Below are positions 43,414 to 51,537 of a DNA stretch of 51,537 nucleotides, piece by piece. The stretch covers positions 1 through 51,537 of the forward strand of contig NZ_NPKT01000027.1 in assembly GCF_008329565.1 (NCBI RefSeq), in the 5' to 3' direction. Origin of the DNA: Mycolicibacterium sp. P1-5 (GTDB taxonomy: Bacteria > Actinomycetota > Actinomycetes > Mycobacteriales > Mycobacteriaceae). The notes under the pieces were generated by a model, which was not told where the DNA came from, ran no database searches, and was given only the letters and a program-made list of their open reading frames with translations. Numbering within the stretch: position 1 is the first letter of the stretch; each line of letters opens with the position of its first letter. The position numbers and the translations under genes are program-made.

Positions 43414-44283
43414 ATGGCCATCGACCCCACGGCAATCGGAGCGGTCACCGACGCTGTCCCCTACCAGTGGACCGACCGCGACACGATGCTTTACGCGCTC
43501 GGCGTTGGTGCGGGCACCGATGACTTGCCGTTCACGACCGATAACAGCCACGACATCACCCAGCAGGTGTTGCCGACCTTCGCCGTCATCTGTTGCCCGG
43601 CATTCGGGGCCGCCACCAAGGTGGGTTCGTTCAATTGGGGCATGCTGCTGCACGGCTCGCAGGAGATCCGCTTGCACGCACCGCTGCCCGCCTCCGGTGA
43701 GCTGTCGGTGGTCTCCGAGGTAGCCGACATTCAGGACAAGGGTGAGGGCAAGAACGCGATCATCGTGATGCGCGGTAAGGGCACCGATCCGGCGACCGGG
43801 GAATTGATCGCCGAGACGCTGTCGACCGCGGTGATCCGCGGCGAGGGCGGCTTCGGCGGGCAGCCCGGTCAGCGGCCGGCCGCTCCGGAATTCCCCGACC
43901 GCGAACCGGACGCCCGCATCGCCATGCCGACCCGAGGCGATCAGGCCTTGATCTACCGACTGTCCGGTGACCGCAATCCGCTGCACAGTGACCCCTGGTT
44001 CGCCCGCGAGATGGCCGGTTTCGACAGGCCGATCCTCCACGGGCTGTGCACGTATGGATTTGCCGGGCGCGCACTGCTGGCCGAACTCGCCGGCAACGAC
44101 GCCTCGAAGCTCACCGCGGTCAGCGCGCGATTCACGTCGCCGGTCTTCCCGGGTGAGACGCTGACGACGTCGATCTGGCGCAGCGGGGCGGGCAGAGCGG
44201 TGTACCGCACCGAGGCCAGTGGGCCAGACGGTTCCAATACCCGGATCGTGCTCGACGACGGTAGCGCCGAGTACACCGACTGA
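43414..44283 (+). CDS. htdY: MaoC-type (3R)-hydroxyacyl-thioester dehydratase HtdY
   Basis: 289 aa. Double hot-dog hydratase: N-terminal non-catalytic half (DTMLYALGVGAGTDDLPF) and C-terminal half with the hydratase motif YRLSGDRNPLHSDPWFA (catalytic Asp and His), followed by PILHGLCTYGFAGRA. Acts on hydroxyacyl-CoA/ACP intermediates in lipid metabolism. ATG at 43414 gives the same length as M. tuberculosis Rv3389c. Confidence 0.93.
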   Translation: MAIDPTAIGAVTDAVPYQWTDRDTMLYALGVGAGTDDLPFTTDNSHDITQQVLPTFAVICCPAFGAATKVGSFNWGMLLHGSQEIRLHAPLPASGELSVVSEVADIQDKGEGKNAIIVMRGKGTDPATGELIAETLSTAVIRGEGGFGGQPGQRPAAPEFPDREPDARIAMPTRGDQALIYRLSGDRNPLHSDPWFAREMAGFDRPILHGLCTYGFAGRALLAELAGNDASKLTAVSARFTSPVFPGETLTTSIWRSGAGRAVYRTEASGPDGSNTRIVLDDGSAEYTD

Positions 44284-44304
44284 TTCGCGGCACCGCCGCG
44301 GCGA

Positions 44305-45030
44305 CTAACCGACCGCGCCGCCGACCAGGTCGCCGATACCGAAGGTGATGCCCATCGCCAGCGCGCCGCCGATGACCACCCGGTAGATCGCCCGCCGCGG
44401 GTTGGCGCCACCGAGGCGTGCGCTGAGCCAGCCGGTGACCGCCAACGCGATCAGCACCGCGATGAAGGTGACCGGCACCCGAATCGACGATGGCGGCAAC
44501 AGGATTGCCAGTAGCGGCAGGATGGCGCCGATCGTGAACGAAACCGCCGACGAGAGGGCGGCTTGCCACGGGCTGGTCAATTCGTCGGGGTCGAGCCGCA
44601 ACTCGGCATCGACATGCGCCGCGAACGCGTCGTGATCGGTGAGTTCTTCGGCGACTGTGCGGGCGGTCGCCGGAGTCAGGCCCTTGGCTTCGTAGAGCGC
44701 CGCGAGTTCGTCGAGTTCGGCCACCGGCTCGGTCTCCAGCTCGTGGCGTTCCAGCTTCAGCATCGCCTTCTCGGAGTCGCGCTGGGTGCTGACCGAGACG
44801 TATTCGCCGACCGCCATCGACAGGGCGCCGGCCGCCAGGGCCGCGATGCCCGCGGTGAAGATCGGCCCGCGCTCAACGGTTGCCGCAGCGACGCCGACAA
44901 CGATGCCGGCTGTGGACACGATTCCGTCGTTGGCGCCGAGCACCCCGGCACGCAGCCAGTTCAGTCGGCTGCCGAACGCGTCGTGGTGCGGTTCGAACGG
45001 ATGAGCCGGTGAGTCCGGCGGCGTTGTCAC
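44305..45030 (-). CDS. VIT1/CCC1 family metal transporter
   Basis: 241 aa. Signature LRAGVLGANDGIVSTAGIVVGVA (TM1), GALSMAVGEYVSVSTQRDSE (TM2 and start of the cytosolic metal-binding domain rich in Glu), then three C-terminal helices (VSFTIGAILPLLAILL, VTFIAVLIALAVTGWLSA, IGGALAMGITFGIGDLVGG). Family exports or stores Fe2+/Mn2+. GTG start overlaps the TGA of the DUF899 gene, so the two are translationally coupled. Confidence 0.93.
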   Translation of the reverse strand: MTTPPDSPAHPFEPHHDAFGSRLNWLRAGVLGANDGIVSTAGIVVGVAAATVERGPIFTAGIAALAAGALSMAVGEYVSVSTQRDSEKAMLKLERHELETEPVAELDELAALYEAKGLTPATARTVAEELTDHDAFAAHVDAELRLDPDELTSPWQAALSSAVSFTIGAILPLLAILLPPSSIRVPVTFIAVLIALAVTGWLSARLGGANPRRAIYRVVIGGALAMGITFGIGDLVGGAVG

Positions 45031-45719
45031 GTGTGCAGCGTAGAACCTTCGCCGTAGGCGCGCGCAATGTCCTGCGAGTCGGCCCAACCGGAGTACGTCG
45101 GCCTCTGCGGCCAACCCGCCGGCGAGTCCTGCCATTCCTCCTGGCGTCCCCACGGCAGCAGGTCGATCAGGGCGAAGGAGTGGCTGAGTTGTTCGGTGCC
45201 TCGGCCGTTGGTGTGCCAGGTGCGATAGACGGTGTCGCCGTCACGAAGGAAGACGTTGACCCCGAATCCCTCACCCGGGGCGGCGTCGACGTCAGCGCCG
45301 AACGAGCTGCCCGACGACGAGTACCAGTCCATCATGTTGCCGACCTTGGCTTTGTAGGCCAGGGCTTCCTCGATCGGTCCATTCGTGACGATCACGAAGC
45401 GCGCGTCGTAGTTGTCCAGGAAATCCAGCCGGGTGAACTGCGAGGTGAACCCGGTGCATCCGGAGCACTGCCACTGCTCGCCGTCGGTCCACATGTGGTT
45501 GTAGACGATCAATTGCGAACGACCGTCGAACACCTCAGCCAGGCCGACCGGACCGTCGGCCCCGGTCAAGACATATTTCGGCATCTCGACCATCGGCAAC
45601 CGCCGGCGTTGTGCTGCGATGGCGTCGAGTTCACGGGTGGCGGCCTTCTCGCGCACACGCAGCTCGTCGAGCGCGGCGCGCCAGGTCTGCTGATCGACTA
45701 CCGGAGGTAGGGCGGACAT
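45027..45719 (-). CDS. DUF899 family thioredoxin-like protein
   Basis: 230 aa. DUF899 pattern: WRAALDELRVREKAATRELD, YNHMWTDGEQWQCSGCTGFTSQ with a CxxC pair in a thioredoxin-like fold, NVFLRDGDTVYRTWHTNGRG and a C-terminal DLLPWGRQEEWQDSP. Function unknown; a redox role is inferred from the CxxC. Upstream of the VIT gene on the same transcript, which might link it to metal stress. Confidence 0.88.
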   Translation of the reverse strand: MSALPPVVDQQTWRAALDELRVREKAATRELDAIAAQRRRLPMVEMPKYVLTGADGPVGLAEVFDGRSQLIVYNHMWTDGEQWQCSGCTGFTSQFTRLDFLDNYDARFVIVTNGPIEEALAYKAKVGNMMDWYSSSGSSFGADVDAAPGEGFGVNVFLRDGDTVYRTWHTNGRGTEQLSHSFALIDLLPWGRQEEWQDSPAGWPQRPTYSGWADSQDIARAYGEGSTLHT

Positions 45720-45744
45720 GGGGACTCCTTGTCGTGGGGTTCGG

Positions 45745-47985
45745 TCATAAAGAATGACTCGCCCCGCCCCGGATAGTCATCGGTGAGTCGTATTCGGCGA
45801 GCCCGGCCAGCGCAGGCGGCAATGGGTGCTGATGCAGCACGCCCAACCGCTGGGTCGCCCGGGTGAGCGCGACGTAGAGCTCCGCCGCGCCGCGCGGACC
45901 GTCGTCGAGGATGCGTTCAGGATCCACCACCAGCACCGCGTCGAACTCGAGGCCCTTGGTTTCTGACGGCGCGACCACACCCGGCATTCCCGGGGGACCG
46001 ATCACGATGCTGGTCCCGTCGCGACCGGCTTCGGCCGCGACGAACTCCTCGATGGCCGCAGGCAGGTCTTCGGCGGTGACGCGCCGAGCCCAGGGCCGTA
46101 TCCCGCACGCGCGCACTGACTCCGGGGCCCTGACCTCGGGCGCGAACTCAGCCAACAATGCTGCGGCGACGGTCATGATTTCGGCTGGCGTGCGGTAGTT
46201 CACCGACAGCGACCGGTACACCCACCGGTCGGGTACGTACGGCTCGAGCATCTCGGCCCAGGATCTCGCCCCGGCCATCGAGCGGCGCTGGGCCAGATCG
46301 CCGACCACCGTGAAGGACCGACTCGGGCAGCGACGCATCAGCACCCGCCAGTCCATCTCGGAGAGCTCCTGTGCCTCGTCGACCACGACGTGCCGGTAGG
46401 TCCAGTCGCGATCGGCGGCGGCACGTTCAGCCAGGTCACGGTAGTCGCCCTCGATGAAGCGCTCGGCGAGGTCCTCGGCGCCGATCAGGTCCTGCGCGAG
46501 CAACCGATCCTCATCGTCCATCAGATCCTCGTGGGCGACCATGTTCTCCAAAACGCCTCTTGCGTAATCTGTTTCGTTTCTACGCGCTTGTTCGGCAGCA
46601 GCGTCGGCCGCCTTGTCGCGCCCCAGCAGGTCGACCAATTCGTCGAGTAGGGGCACATCCGAGGTTGTCCAGGCGGCATCGTCTTCCCGCAAAAGGGCCG
46701 TGTCGGCGCCGGCGGCTCGTAACCGTTCCGGCGACGTGTACAGCGTCGCCAATACGTCCTCGGGGGTCAGGATCGGCCAGAGTTGGTCGAGGGCCGCGAC
46801 GAACCGGTCGTTGTCTTCGAGGTCGGCGAGCAGGTCCACGCGAACCTTCTCCCAAGCGTCGCGATTGTCGCGGGTCAGCCAGCCGCGGCCGATCCGGGCG
46901 ATCGCCCGCTCGGTCAGGACGTAGGTGACGATGTCCCGGAATACCGCGCGTGCGGCGTTGTGTGGCAGCCCGCTGGCGCGCGCCTCGTCGATGGCCCACT
47001 GCGCGGTGTCAGCGGCGATCTGCATGGTGACGTCGCCCAGCGGGATGTCCAGTGGGTGCTCGGGCGTCCGTTGGCGGTCGGCGATCGCCGCCGCGAGGAC
47101 GTCCAGCATCGCGCGAGAACCCTTGATGCGGGCGACGTTCGGGGCGTCCTCGGCGGTGGCGTGCAATCCGGGGAGCAGTTCGCCGGGCGTCATGAACACC
47201 ACCTCTGACTCGCCGAGTGACGGCAGCACCCGGCCGATGTGGTTCATGAAGGCCTGGTTGGGGCCGACCACCAACACCCCGTGGCGTTCGATCCGCTGCC
47301 GCTGCGTGTAGAGCAGGTATGCGACGCGGTGCAGGGCCACCACGGTCTTGCCGGTACCGGGGCCGCCCTCGATCACCACGACGCCGGGATGATCGAGCCG
47401 GATGATCTCGTCCTGTTCGGCCTGGATCGTCGCCACGATGTCGCGCATGCCCTCACCGCGGGGTGCGTTGACTGCCGCAAGCAAGGCAGCGTCACTGCTG
47501 AACGGGCTGTTGTCACCGGCGTCGAGGTCGGGGCGGCCAAAGACCTCGTCGGTGAAGTCGACCAGCCGCCGGCCAAGGGAATGGAACTGGCGGCGCCGAC
47601 GCATGCCCTCCGGGCTGGCGCCGGTGGCGACGTAAAACGCACGCGCGGCCGGTGCCCGCCAGTCGAGCAGCAACGGTTCGTGGTCGTTGTCCTCGTCGAA
47701 GATGCCGATCCGGCCGACATAGAGGCGTTCGCCGGAAAGAGCGTCCAGCCGTCCGAAGCACAGCCCATGGTCGGCCACATCCAACCGTGCCGCCGATCGG
47801 GCCAGTGCGCGCACCTCGGCGTCGCGGGCGACCAGAGTTCCGCCGTCTTGCATGTCGATCGGGCCCCCGAGTGCGGCGCGGTACTGGGCCTTGACCCGCC
47901 TGCGTTTGGCGTCGAGCCGGTCATAGAGCCCGGCCAGGTAATTCTGCTCGGACTGCAGCTCATGGTCGTGTGTCGGTGTCGTCAT
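45745..47985 (-). CDS. helD: HelD-type RNA polymerase recycling helicase (UvrD-like SF1)
   Basis: 746 aa. N-terminal arm (DHELQSEQNYLAGLYDRLDA) that inserts into the RNA polymerase secondary channel in known HelD, then SF1 motor: Walker A GGPGTGKTVVALHR (207-220), HVVVDEAQELSEMDWR (motif II), VVGDLAQRRS (motif III), VNYRTPAEIM, SETKGLEFDAVLVVD (motif V) and ELYVALTRATQRLGVL (motif VI). HelD/HelR remove stalled or drug-bound RNA polymerase; the HelR form confers rifamycin tolerance in some actinobacteria. Divergent from dnaE2 with a LexA-type box between them. Could be the main HelD or a paralogue. Confidence 0.88.
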   Translation of the reverse strand: MTTPTHDHELQSEQNYLAGLYDRLDAKRRRVKAQYRAALGGPIDMQDGGTLVARDAEVRALARSAARLDVADHGLCFGRLDALSGERLYVGRIGIFDEDNDHEPLLLDWRAPAARAFYVATGASPEGMRRRRQFHSLGRRLVDFTDEVFGRPDLDAGDNSPFSSDAALLAAVNAPRGEGMRDIVATIQAEQDEIIRLDHPGVVVIEGGPGTGKTVVALHRVAYLLYTQRQRIERHGVLVVGPNQAFMNHIGRVLPSLGESEVVFMTPGELLPGLHATAEDAPNVARIKGSRAMLDVLAAAIADRQRTPEHPLDIPLGDVTMQIAADTAQWAIDEARASGLPHNAARAVFRDIVTYVLTERAIARIGRGWLTRDNRDAWEKVRVDLLADLEDNDRFVAALDQLWPILTPEDVLATLYTSPERLRAAGADTALLREDDAAWTTSDVPLLDELVDLLGRDKAADAAAEQARRNETDYARGVLENMVAHEDLMDDEDRLLAQDLIGAEDLAERFIEGDYRDLAERAAADRDWTYRHVVVDEAQELSEMDWRVLMRRCPSRSFTVVGDLAQRRSMAGARSWAEMLEPYVPDRWVYRSLSVNYRTPAEIMTVAAALLAEFAPEVRAPESVRACGIRPWARRVTAEDLPAAIEEFVAAEAGRDGTSIVIGPPGMPGVVAPSETKGLEFDAVLVVDPERILDDGPRGAAELYVALTRATQRLGVLHQHPLPPALAGLAEYDSPMTIRGGASHSL

Positions 47986-48039
47986 ACCCCTCGTTCCTCT
48001 TCACTCCATCCTCGTCTACTTTTCCCGGTGGCCCATCCA

Positions 48040-48055
48040 TAGAACATATGTTCGA
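48040..48055. promoter_or_regulatory. LexA (SOS) box between helD and dnaE2
   Basis: TAGAAC-ATAT-GTTCGA, one mismatch from TCGAAC-N4-GTTCGA. It ends 12 bases before the dnaE2 GTG (48068) and starts 54 bases before the helD ATG. TAAGCT (48056-48061) right after it is six bases from the dnaE2 start, so it is a plausible -10 for a leaderless dnaE2 mRNA. Confidence 0.9.
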
Positions 48056-48067
48056 TAAGCTGTAGTG

Positions 48068-51000
48068 GTGAGCTGGTTCAACGGGCCGCCGAGCTGGGGC
48101 GAGATGGAGCGGGTGCTCAACGGCAAGCCGCGCCGCCCTGGTTTGTCGCTCGGTGAGCCGCACGCCGACGGCGGGGACAGCCCGGCGTGGTCGCGCCGTC
48201 GGGAGCCCTACGAGCCGATCGGCGACCGTACGCAGCGTTCGGCCGTGCCTTACGCCGAACTGCATGCGCACTCGGCCTACAGCTTCCTCGATGGGGCCAG
48301 CACCCCCGAGGAGCTGGTCGAGGAGGCGTCACGGCTGGACTTGCGGGCCATCGCGCTGACCGACCATGACGGGCTCTACGGTGTGGTGCGGTTCGCCGAG
48401 GCCGCGAAGGAACTCGACATGCGCACTGTCTTCGGTGCCGAGCTGTCGCTGAGCAATACCGCCCGCACCGAGGTGCCCGACCCGCCCGGCCCGCACCTGC
48501 TGGTCCTGGCCCGCGGGCCGGAAGGCTACCGTCGGCTGTCTCGTCAGCTGTCCGCCGCGCATCTGGCCGGCGGCGAGAAGGGCAAGCCGCGCTACGACTA
48601 CGACTCACTCACCGAAGCCGCCGGCGGTCATTGGCACATTCTCACCGGCTGTCGCAAAGGTCATGTCCGGACGGCGCTTTCGCAAGCTGGCCCGGAGGCG
48701 GCGGCCGCGGCCCTGGCCGACCTGGTGGATCGATTCGGCCGCGACCGGGTCAGCATCGAGATCAGCAGCCACGGCGATCCGTTCGACGACGAACGCAACG
48801 CCGCACTGGCCGCACTGGCTCCACGGTTCGGAGTGGGGGTTGTCGCCACCACCGGAGCCCACTTCGCCGAGCCGAGTCGCGGCCGGCTGGCCATGGCGAT
48901 GGGTGCGATCCGGGCACGCCAGTCGCTCGACGACGCGGCCGGCTGGTTGGCCCCACTGGGCGGCTCGCACCTGCGGTCCGGTGACGAGATGGCTCGGCTG
49001 TTCACCCAGCATCCTGAATCTGTACGCGCCGCAGCTGATCTCAGTGAGCAGTGTGCATTCGAGCTGGCACTGATCGCTCCGCAACTGCCCCCGTTCGACG
49101 TGCCGGACGGACACACCGAGGACAGCTGGCTGCGTGAGCTGGTGATGATCGGCGCCGCCGGGCGCTACGGGCCGCGCGCCGGTGCGCCGGAGGCTTACGC
49201 CCAGCTCGAACGGGAGCTCGACGTCATCACCCGCTTGAAGTTCCCGGGATACTTCCTGGTGGTCCATGACATCACCCGGTTCTGCCGGGAGAACGGCATC
49301 CTCTGCCAGGGAAGGGGTTCGGCGGCCAACTCTGCGGTGTGCTACGCGCTCGGCGTCACCGCCGTCGATCCGGTCGCCAATGAATTGCTCTTCGAACGGT
49401 TCCTGTCCCCGGCCCGCGACGGGCCGCCCGACATCGACATCGACATCGAATCGGACCTTCGGGAGAAGGCCATCCAGTACGTCTACGACCGGTACGGACG
49501 TGACTACGCCGCGCAGGTTGCCAACGTCATCACCTACCGGGGCAAGAGTGCCGTGCGCGATATGGCTCGTGCGCTCGGCTTTTCGCAGGGCCAGCAGGAC
49601 GCCTGGAGCAAGCAGATCAGCCACTGGCACTCCGGCGCCGACTCACCGGACGTCGAGGGCATCCCCGAGCCGGTGGTCGACTTGGCGGTCCAGATCAAGA
49701 ACCTGCCGCGGCACATGGGCATCCATTCCGGTGGCATGGTGATCTGCGATCGCCCGATCGCCGATGTATGCCCGGTGGAGTGGGCGCGCATGGAGAACCG
49801 CAGCGTGCTGCAGTGGGACAAAGACGACTGTGCCGCAATCGGATTGGTGAAGTTCGACATGCTCGGCCTCGGCATGCTCTCAGCGTTGCACTACTGCATC
49901 GATCTGGTGGCCGAACACAAGGGCATCGAAGTCGACCTGGCTCGCCTGGATCTCAGTGATAAGTGCGTCTACGAGATGCTGCAGAAGGCGGATTCGGTCG
50001 GGGTGTTCCAGGTGGAGTCGCGAGCTCAGATGGCCACACTCCCGCGGCTGAAGCCGCGGGTGTTCTACGACCTGGTGGTGGAGGTGGCGCTGATCCGTCC
50101 CGGACCCATCCAGGGCGGCTCGGTGCACCCCTACATCAAACGGCGCAACGGCCTGGAGGAGGTCACCTACGACCACCCGTCGATGGAACCTGCACTGCGA
50201 AAGACATTGGGTGTGCCGCTGTTCCAGGAACAACTGATGCAGCTGGCGGTGGACTGCGCGGGTTTCTCGGCCGCCGAGGCCGACCAGCTGCGCCGGGCCA
50301 TGGGCTCCAAGCGTTCCACCGAGAAGATGCGGCGGCTGCGGGAGAGGTTCTACACCGGGATGGCCGAGCGGCACGGCATCACCGGCGAGGTTGCCGACCG
50401 GATCTACGACAAGCTGGAAGCCTTCGCCAATTTCGGTTTTCCGGAGAGTCATTCGCTGAGCTTCGCCTCGCTGGTGTACTACTCCTCGTGGTTCAAGCTG
50501 TATCACCCGGCTGCGTTCTGCGCCGCGCTGCTGCGTGCTCAGCCGATGGGTTTTTACTCGCCGCAGTCGCTGGTCGCCGACGCCCGTAGGCACGGTGTCA
50601 CCGTGCACGGGCCTGACGTCAACGCCAGCCTGGCGCATCCCACGCTGGAGAACGCCGGGCTGGAGGTGCGGTTGGGATTGGGGACCGTGCGGCACATCGG
50701 TGACGAACTGGCCCAACGCATCGTCGACGAGCGTGATGCCGGCGGTCCGTATGCTTCGCTGCTCGATCTGACTGGGCGGGTGCAACTTTCAGTGCCGCAG
50801 ACCGAGGCGCTGGCCACCGCGGGGGCCTTGGGCTGTTTCTCGGTCACCCGCCGGGAGGGACTGTGGGCGGCCGGTGCGGCAGCGACCCAGCGTCCCGACC
50901 GATTGCCCGGTGTCGGTTCGTCGTCGCACGTGCCGGCGTTGCCCGGCATGACCGAGGTGGAGTTGGCCGCCTCCGACGTGTGGGCCACCGGCATCTCACC

Positions 51001-51361
51001 GGACACCTATCCCACCCAGTTCCTGCGCGAAGACCTCGACGCGATGGGTGTCGTTCCGGCCGACCGGCTGTTGGACGTGCCCGACGGCAGCCGGGTGCTG
51101 ATTGCCGGGGCGGTGACGCACCGGCAACGCCCGGCCACCGCGCAGGGTGTGACGTTCATGAACCTCGAGGACGAAACTGGGATGGTCAATGTGCTGTGCA
51201 CACCTGGGGTGTGGAACCGGCATCGCAAACTTGCCCAGACCGCTGCAGCGCTGCTGATTCGGGGGCAGGTGCAGAACGCCACGGGAGCGGTCACGGTGGT
51301 GGCCGAGCGGATGGGCCGCATCACCATGAAGGTCGACTCCCGCTCGCGTGACTTCAGGTGA
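48068..51361 (+). CDS. dnaE2: Error-prone DNA polymerase DnaE2
   Basis: 1097 aa from GTG 48068 (MSWFNGPPSWGEMERVLNGK); a GTG one codon earlier is also in frame. PHP domain (AELHAHSAYSFLDGASTPEE; GGEKGKPRYDYDSL; TGCRKGHV), C-family palm with catalytic aspartates in GPPDIDIDIESD (about 454-458), QGRGSAANSAVCYALGVTAV, FGFPESHSLSFASLVYYSSW, and a C-terminal OB fold (VLIAGAVTHRQRPATAQG). Performs SOS-induced mutagenic synthesis with ImuA' and ImuB. Complete. Next to its stop, the convergent 13E12 gene ends one base away. Confidence 0.98.
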   Translation: MSWFNGPPSWGEMERVLNGKPRRPGLSLGEPHADGGDSPAWSRRREPYEPIGDRTQRSAVPYAELHAHSAYSFLDGASTPEELVEEASRLDLRAIALTDHDGLYGVVRFAEAAKELDMRTVFGAELSLSNTARTEVPDPPGPHLLVLARGPEGYRRLSRQLSAAHLAGGEKGKPRYDYDSLTEAAGGHWHILTGCRKGHVRTALSQAGPEAAAAALADLVDRFGRDRVSIEISSHGDPFDDERNAALAALAPRFGVGVVATTGAHFAEPSRGRLAMAMGAIRARQSLDDAAGWLAPLGGSHLRSGDEMARLFTQHPESVRAAADLSEQCAFELALIAPQLPPFDVPDGHTEDSWLRELVMIGAAGRYGPRAGAPEAYAQLERELDVITRLKFPGYFLVVHDITRFCRENGILCQGRGSAANSAVCYALGVTAVDPVANELLFERFLSPARDGPPDIDIDIESDLREKAIQYVYDRYGRDYAAQVANVITYRGKSAVRDMARALGFSQGQQDAWSKQISHWHSGADSPDVEGIPEPVVDLAVQIKNLPRHMGIHSGGMVICDRPIADVCPVEWARMENRSVLQWDKDDCAAIGLVKFDMLGLGMLSALHYCIDLVAEHKGIEVDLARLDLSDKCVYEMLQKADSVGVFQVESRAQMATLPRLKPRVFYDLVVEVALIRPGPIQGGSVHPYIKRRNGLEEVTYDHPSMEPALRKTLGVPLFQEQLMQLAVDCAGFSAAEADQLRRAMGSKRSTEKMRRLRERFYTGMAERHGITGEVADRIYDKLEAFANFGFPESHSLSFASLVYYSSWFKLYHPAAFCAALLRAQPMGFYSPQSLVADARRHGVTVHGPDVNASLAHPTLENAGLEVRLGLGTVRHIGDELAQRIVDERDAGGPYASLLDLTGRVQLSVPQTEALATAGALGCFSVTRREGLWAAGAAATQRPDRLPGVGSSSHVPALPGMTEVELAASDVWATGISPDTYPTQFLREDLDAMGVVPADRLLDVPDGSRVLIAGAVTHRQRPATAQGVTFMNLEDETGMVNVLCTPGVWNRHRKLAQTAAALLIRGQVQNATGAVTVVAERMGRITMKVDSRSRDFR

Positions 51362-51362
51362 G

Positions 51363-51537
51363 CTAGTCCTTTTCATCGTCTTTGGGGAGCAGGCGCTCTG
51401 GGTGGTGATAAGTATTGGTGCCGCCGATGAGCGGAACATCGGGCGGCGGGATCCATTCGGTTTGGCCGTTGGGCAGTTGGCGGGTGCTCCAGCCGTTGTT
51501 TTCGACCAAGAGGTTGTCGCATTTGCAGGCCAGTGTG
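51363..51537 (-). CDS. 13E12/DUF222 family HNH endonuclease, 3' end (truncated by window edge)
   Basis: C-terminal 57 residues on the minus strand: LACKCDNLLVENNGWSTRQL, WIPPPDVPLIGGTNTYHHPE and a short acidic tail ending KDDEKD. The pattern of an HNH-linked cysteine (CKCDN) followed by Gly-Trp-x-Thr and an HHPE-type tail is typical of the 13E12 family end. The N-terminus lies beyond the window. Same orientation as the copy at the left edge. Confidence 0.75.
   Translation of the reverse strand, partial: TLACKCDNLLVENNGWSTRQLPNGQTEWIPPPDVPLIGGTNTYHHPERLLPKDDEKD

Noticed and set aside
44985..45000. Additional LexA-like motif (GTTCGAAC) near the VIT gene
   Set aside because: Lies inside the VIT coding region, lacks the N4-spaced palindrome, and has no adjacent SOS gene.

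Overview
The window is chromosomal DNA of a high-GC actinobacterium, almost certainly a non-tuberculous Mycobacterium (Mycolicibacterium-type). Gene content and order follow the M. tuberculosis Rv3423c to Rv3370c block: alr, tsaE, tsaB, rimI, tsaD, groES, groEL1, whiB3, sigD, rsdA, guaB2, guaB3, choD, GH65/beta-PGM pair, guaA, imuA', imuB, iunH, lpqD, htdY, dnaE2. Accessory genes are inserted between these anchors. Both ends of the window run into 13E12/DUF222 HNH-endonuclease genes on the minus strand, so this looks like an assembly contig bounded by a dispersed repeat family.

Layout. 1-1242: 5' end of a 13E12 gene and a GntR/UTRA regulator (minus). 1339-7324: tightly overlapped plus-strand operon for cell wall (Alr), the t6A tRNA-modification machinery (TsaE, TsaB, RimI, TsaD) and two alpha/beta hydrolases. 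7339-9574: heat-shock unit groES-groEL1 with a CIRCE operator, an intercistronic hairpin and a strong terminator. 9587-12466: OsmC peroxidase-like protein, a secreted protein, a small membrane protein divergent from a TetR gene with palindromic operators, and a second TetR gene. 12543-19131: plus-strand accessory run (MpaB-family oxygenase, shortened HD protein, alcohol dehydrogenase, two exported proteins, CocE-type hydrolase, NAD(P)-binding protein). 19184-22579: whiB3 (minus), then an Rv3415c-like protein, sigD and its anti-sigma factor rsdA. 22614-25842: DUF5319 protein, guaB2, guaB3. 25870-27887: GAP-family membrane protein and GT2 glycosyltransferase inserted between guaB3 and choD. 27965-33862: choD, then minus-strand GH65 phosphorylase/hydrolase, beta-phosphoglucomutase and a lipase-like hydrolase. 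33925-39892: guaA, class I aldolase (minus), imuA'-imuB, and nucleoside hydrolase (minus). 39917-47985: LuxR-type LAL regulator, LpqD lipoprotein, HtdY dehydratase, VIT transporter, DUF899 protein and a HelD-type RNA polymerase helicase. 48068-51361: dnaE2.

How genes work together. ImuA', ImuB and DnaE2 form the mycobacterial mutasome for SOS mutagenesis; LexA-box-like palindromes lie before imuA' (36500) and before dnaE2 (48040). The latter box sits in the shared intergenic region with the divergent helD, which suggests that an RNA polymerase-clearing motor may be co-regulated with the mutagenic polymerase. GuaB2, GuaB3 and GuaA cover GMP synthesis. GH65 and beta-PGM form a translationally coupled disaccharide catabolic pair. 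SigD/RsdA and WhiB3 are stress and redox regulators. Most of the window is ordinary conserved mycobacterial chromosome; the best leads are regulatory architecture and local lineage-specific changes. No tRNA, rRNA, CRISPR array, insertion sequence or prophage was seen.
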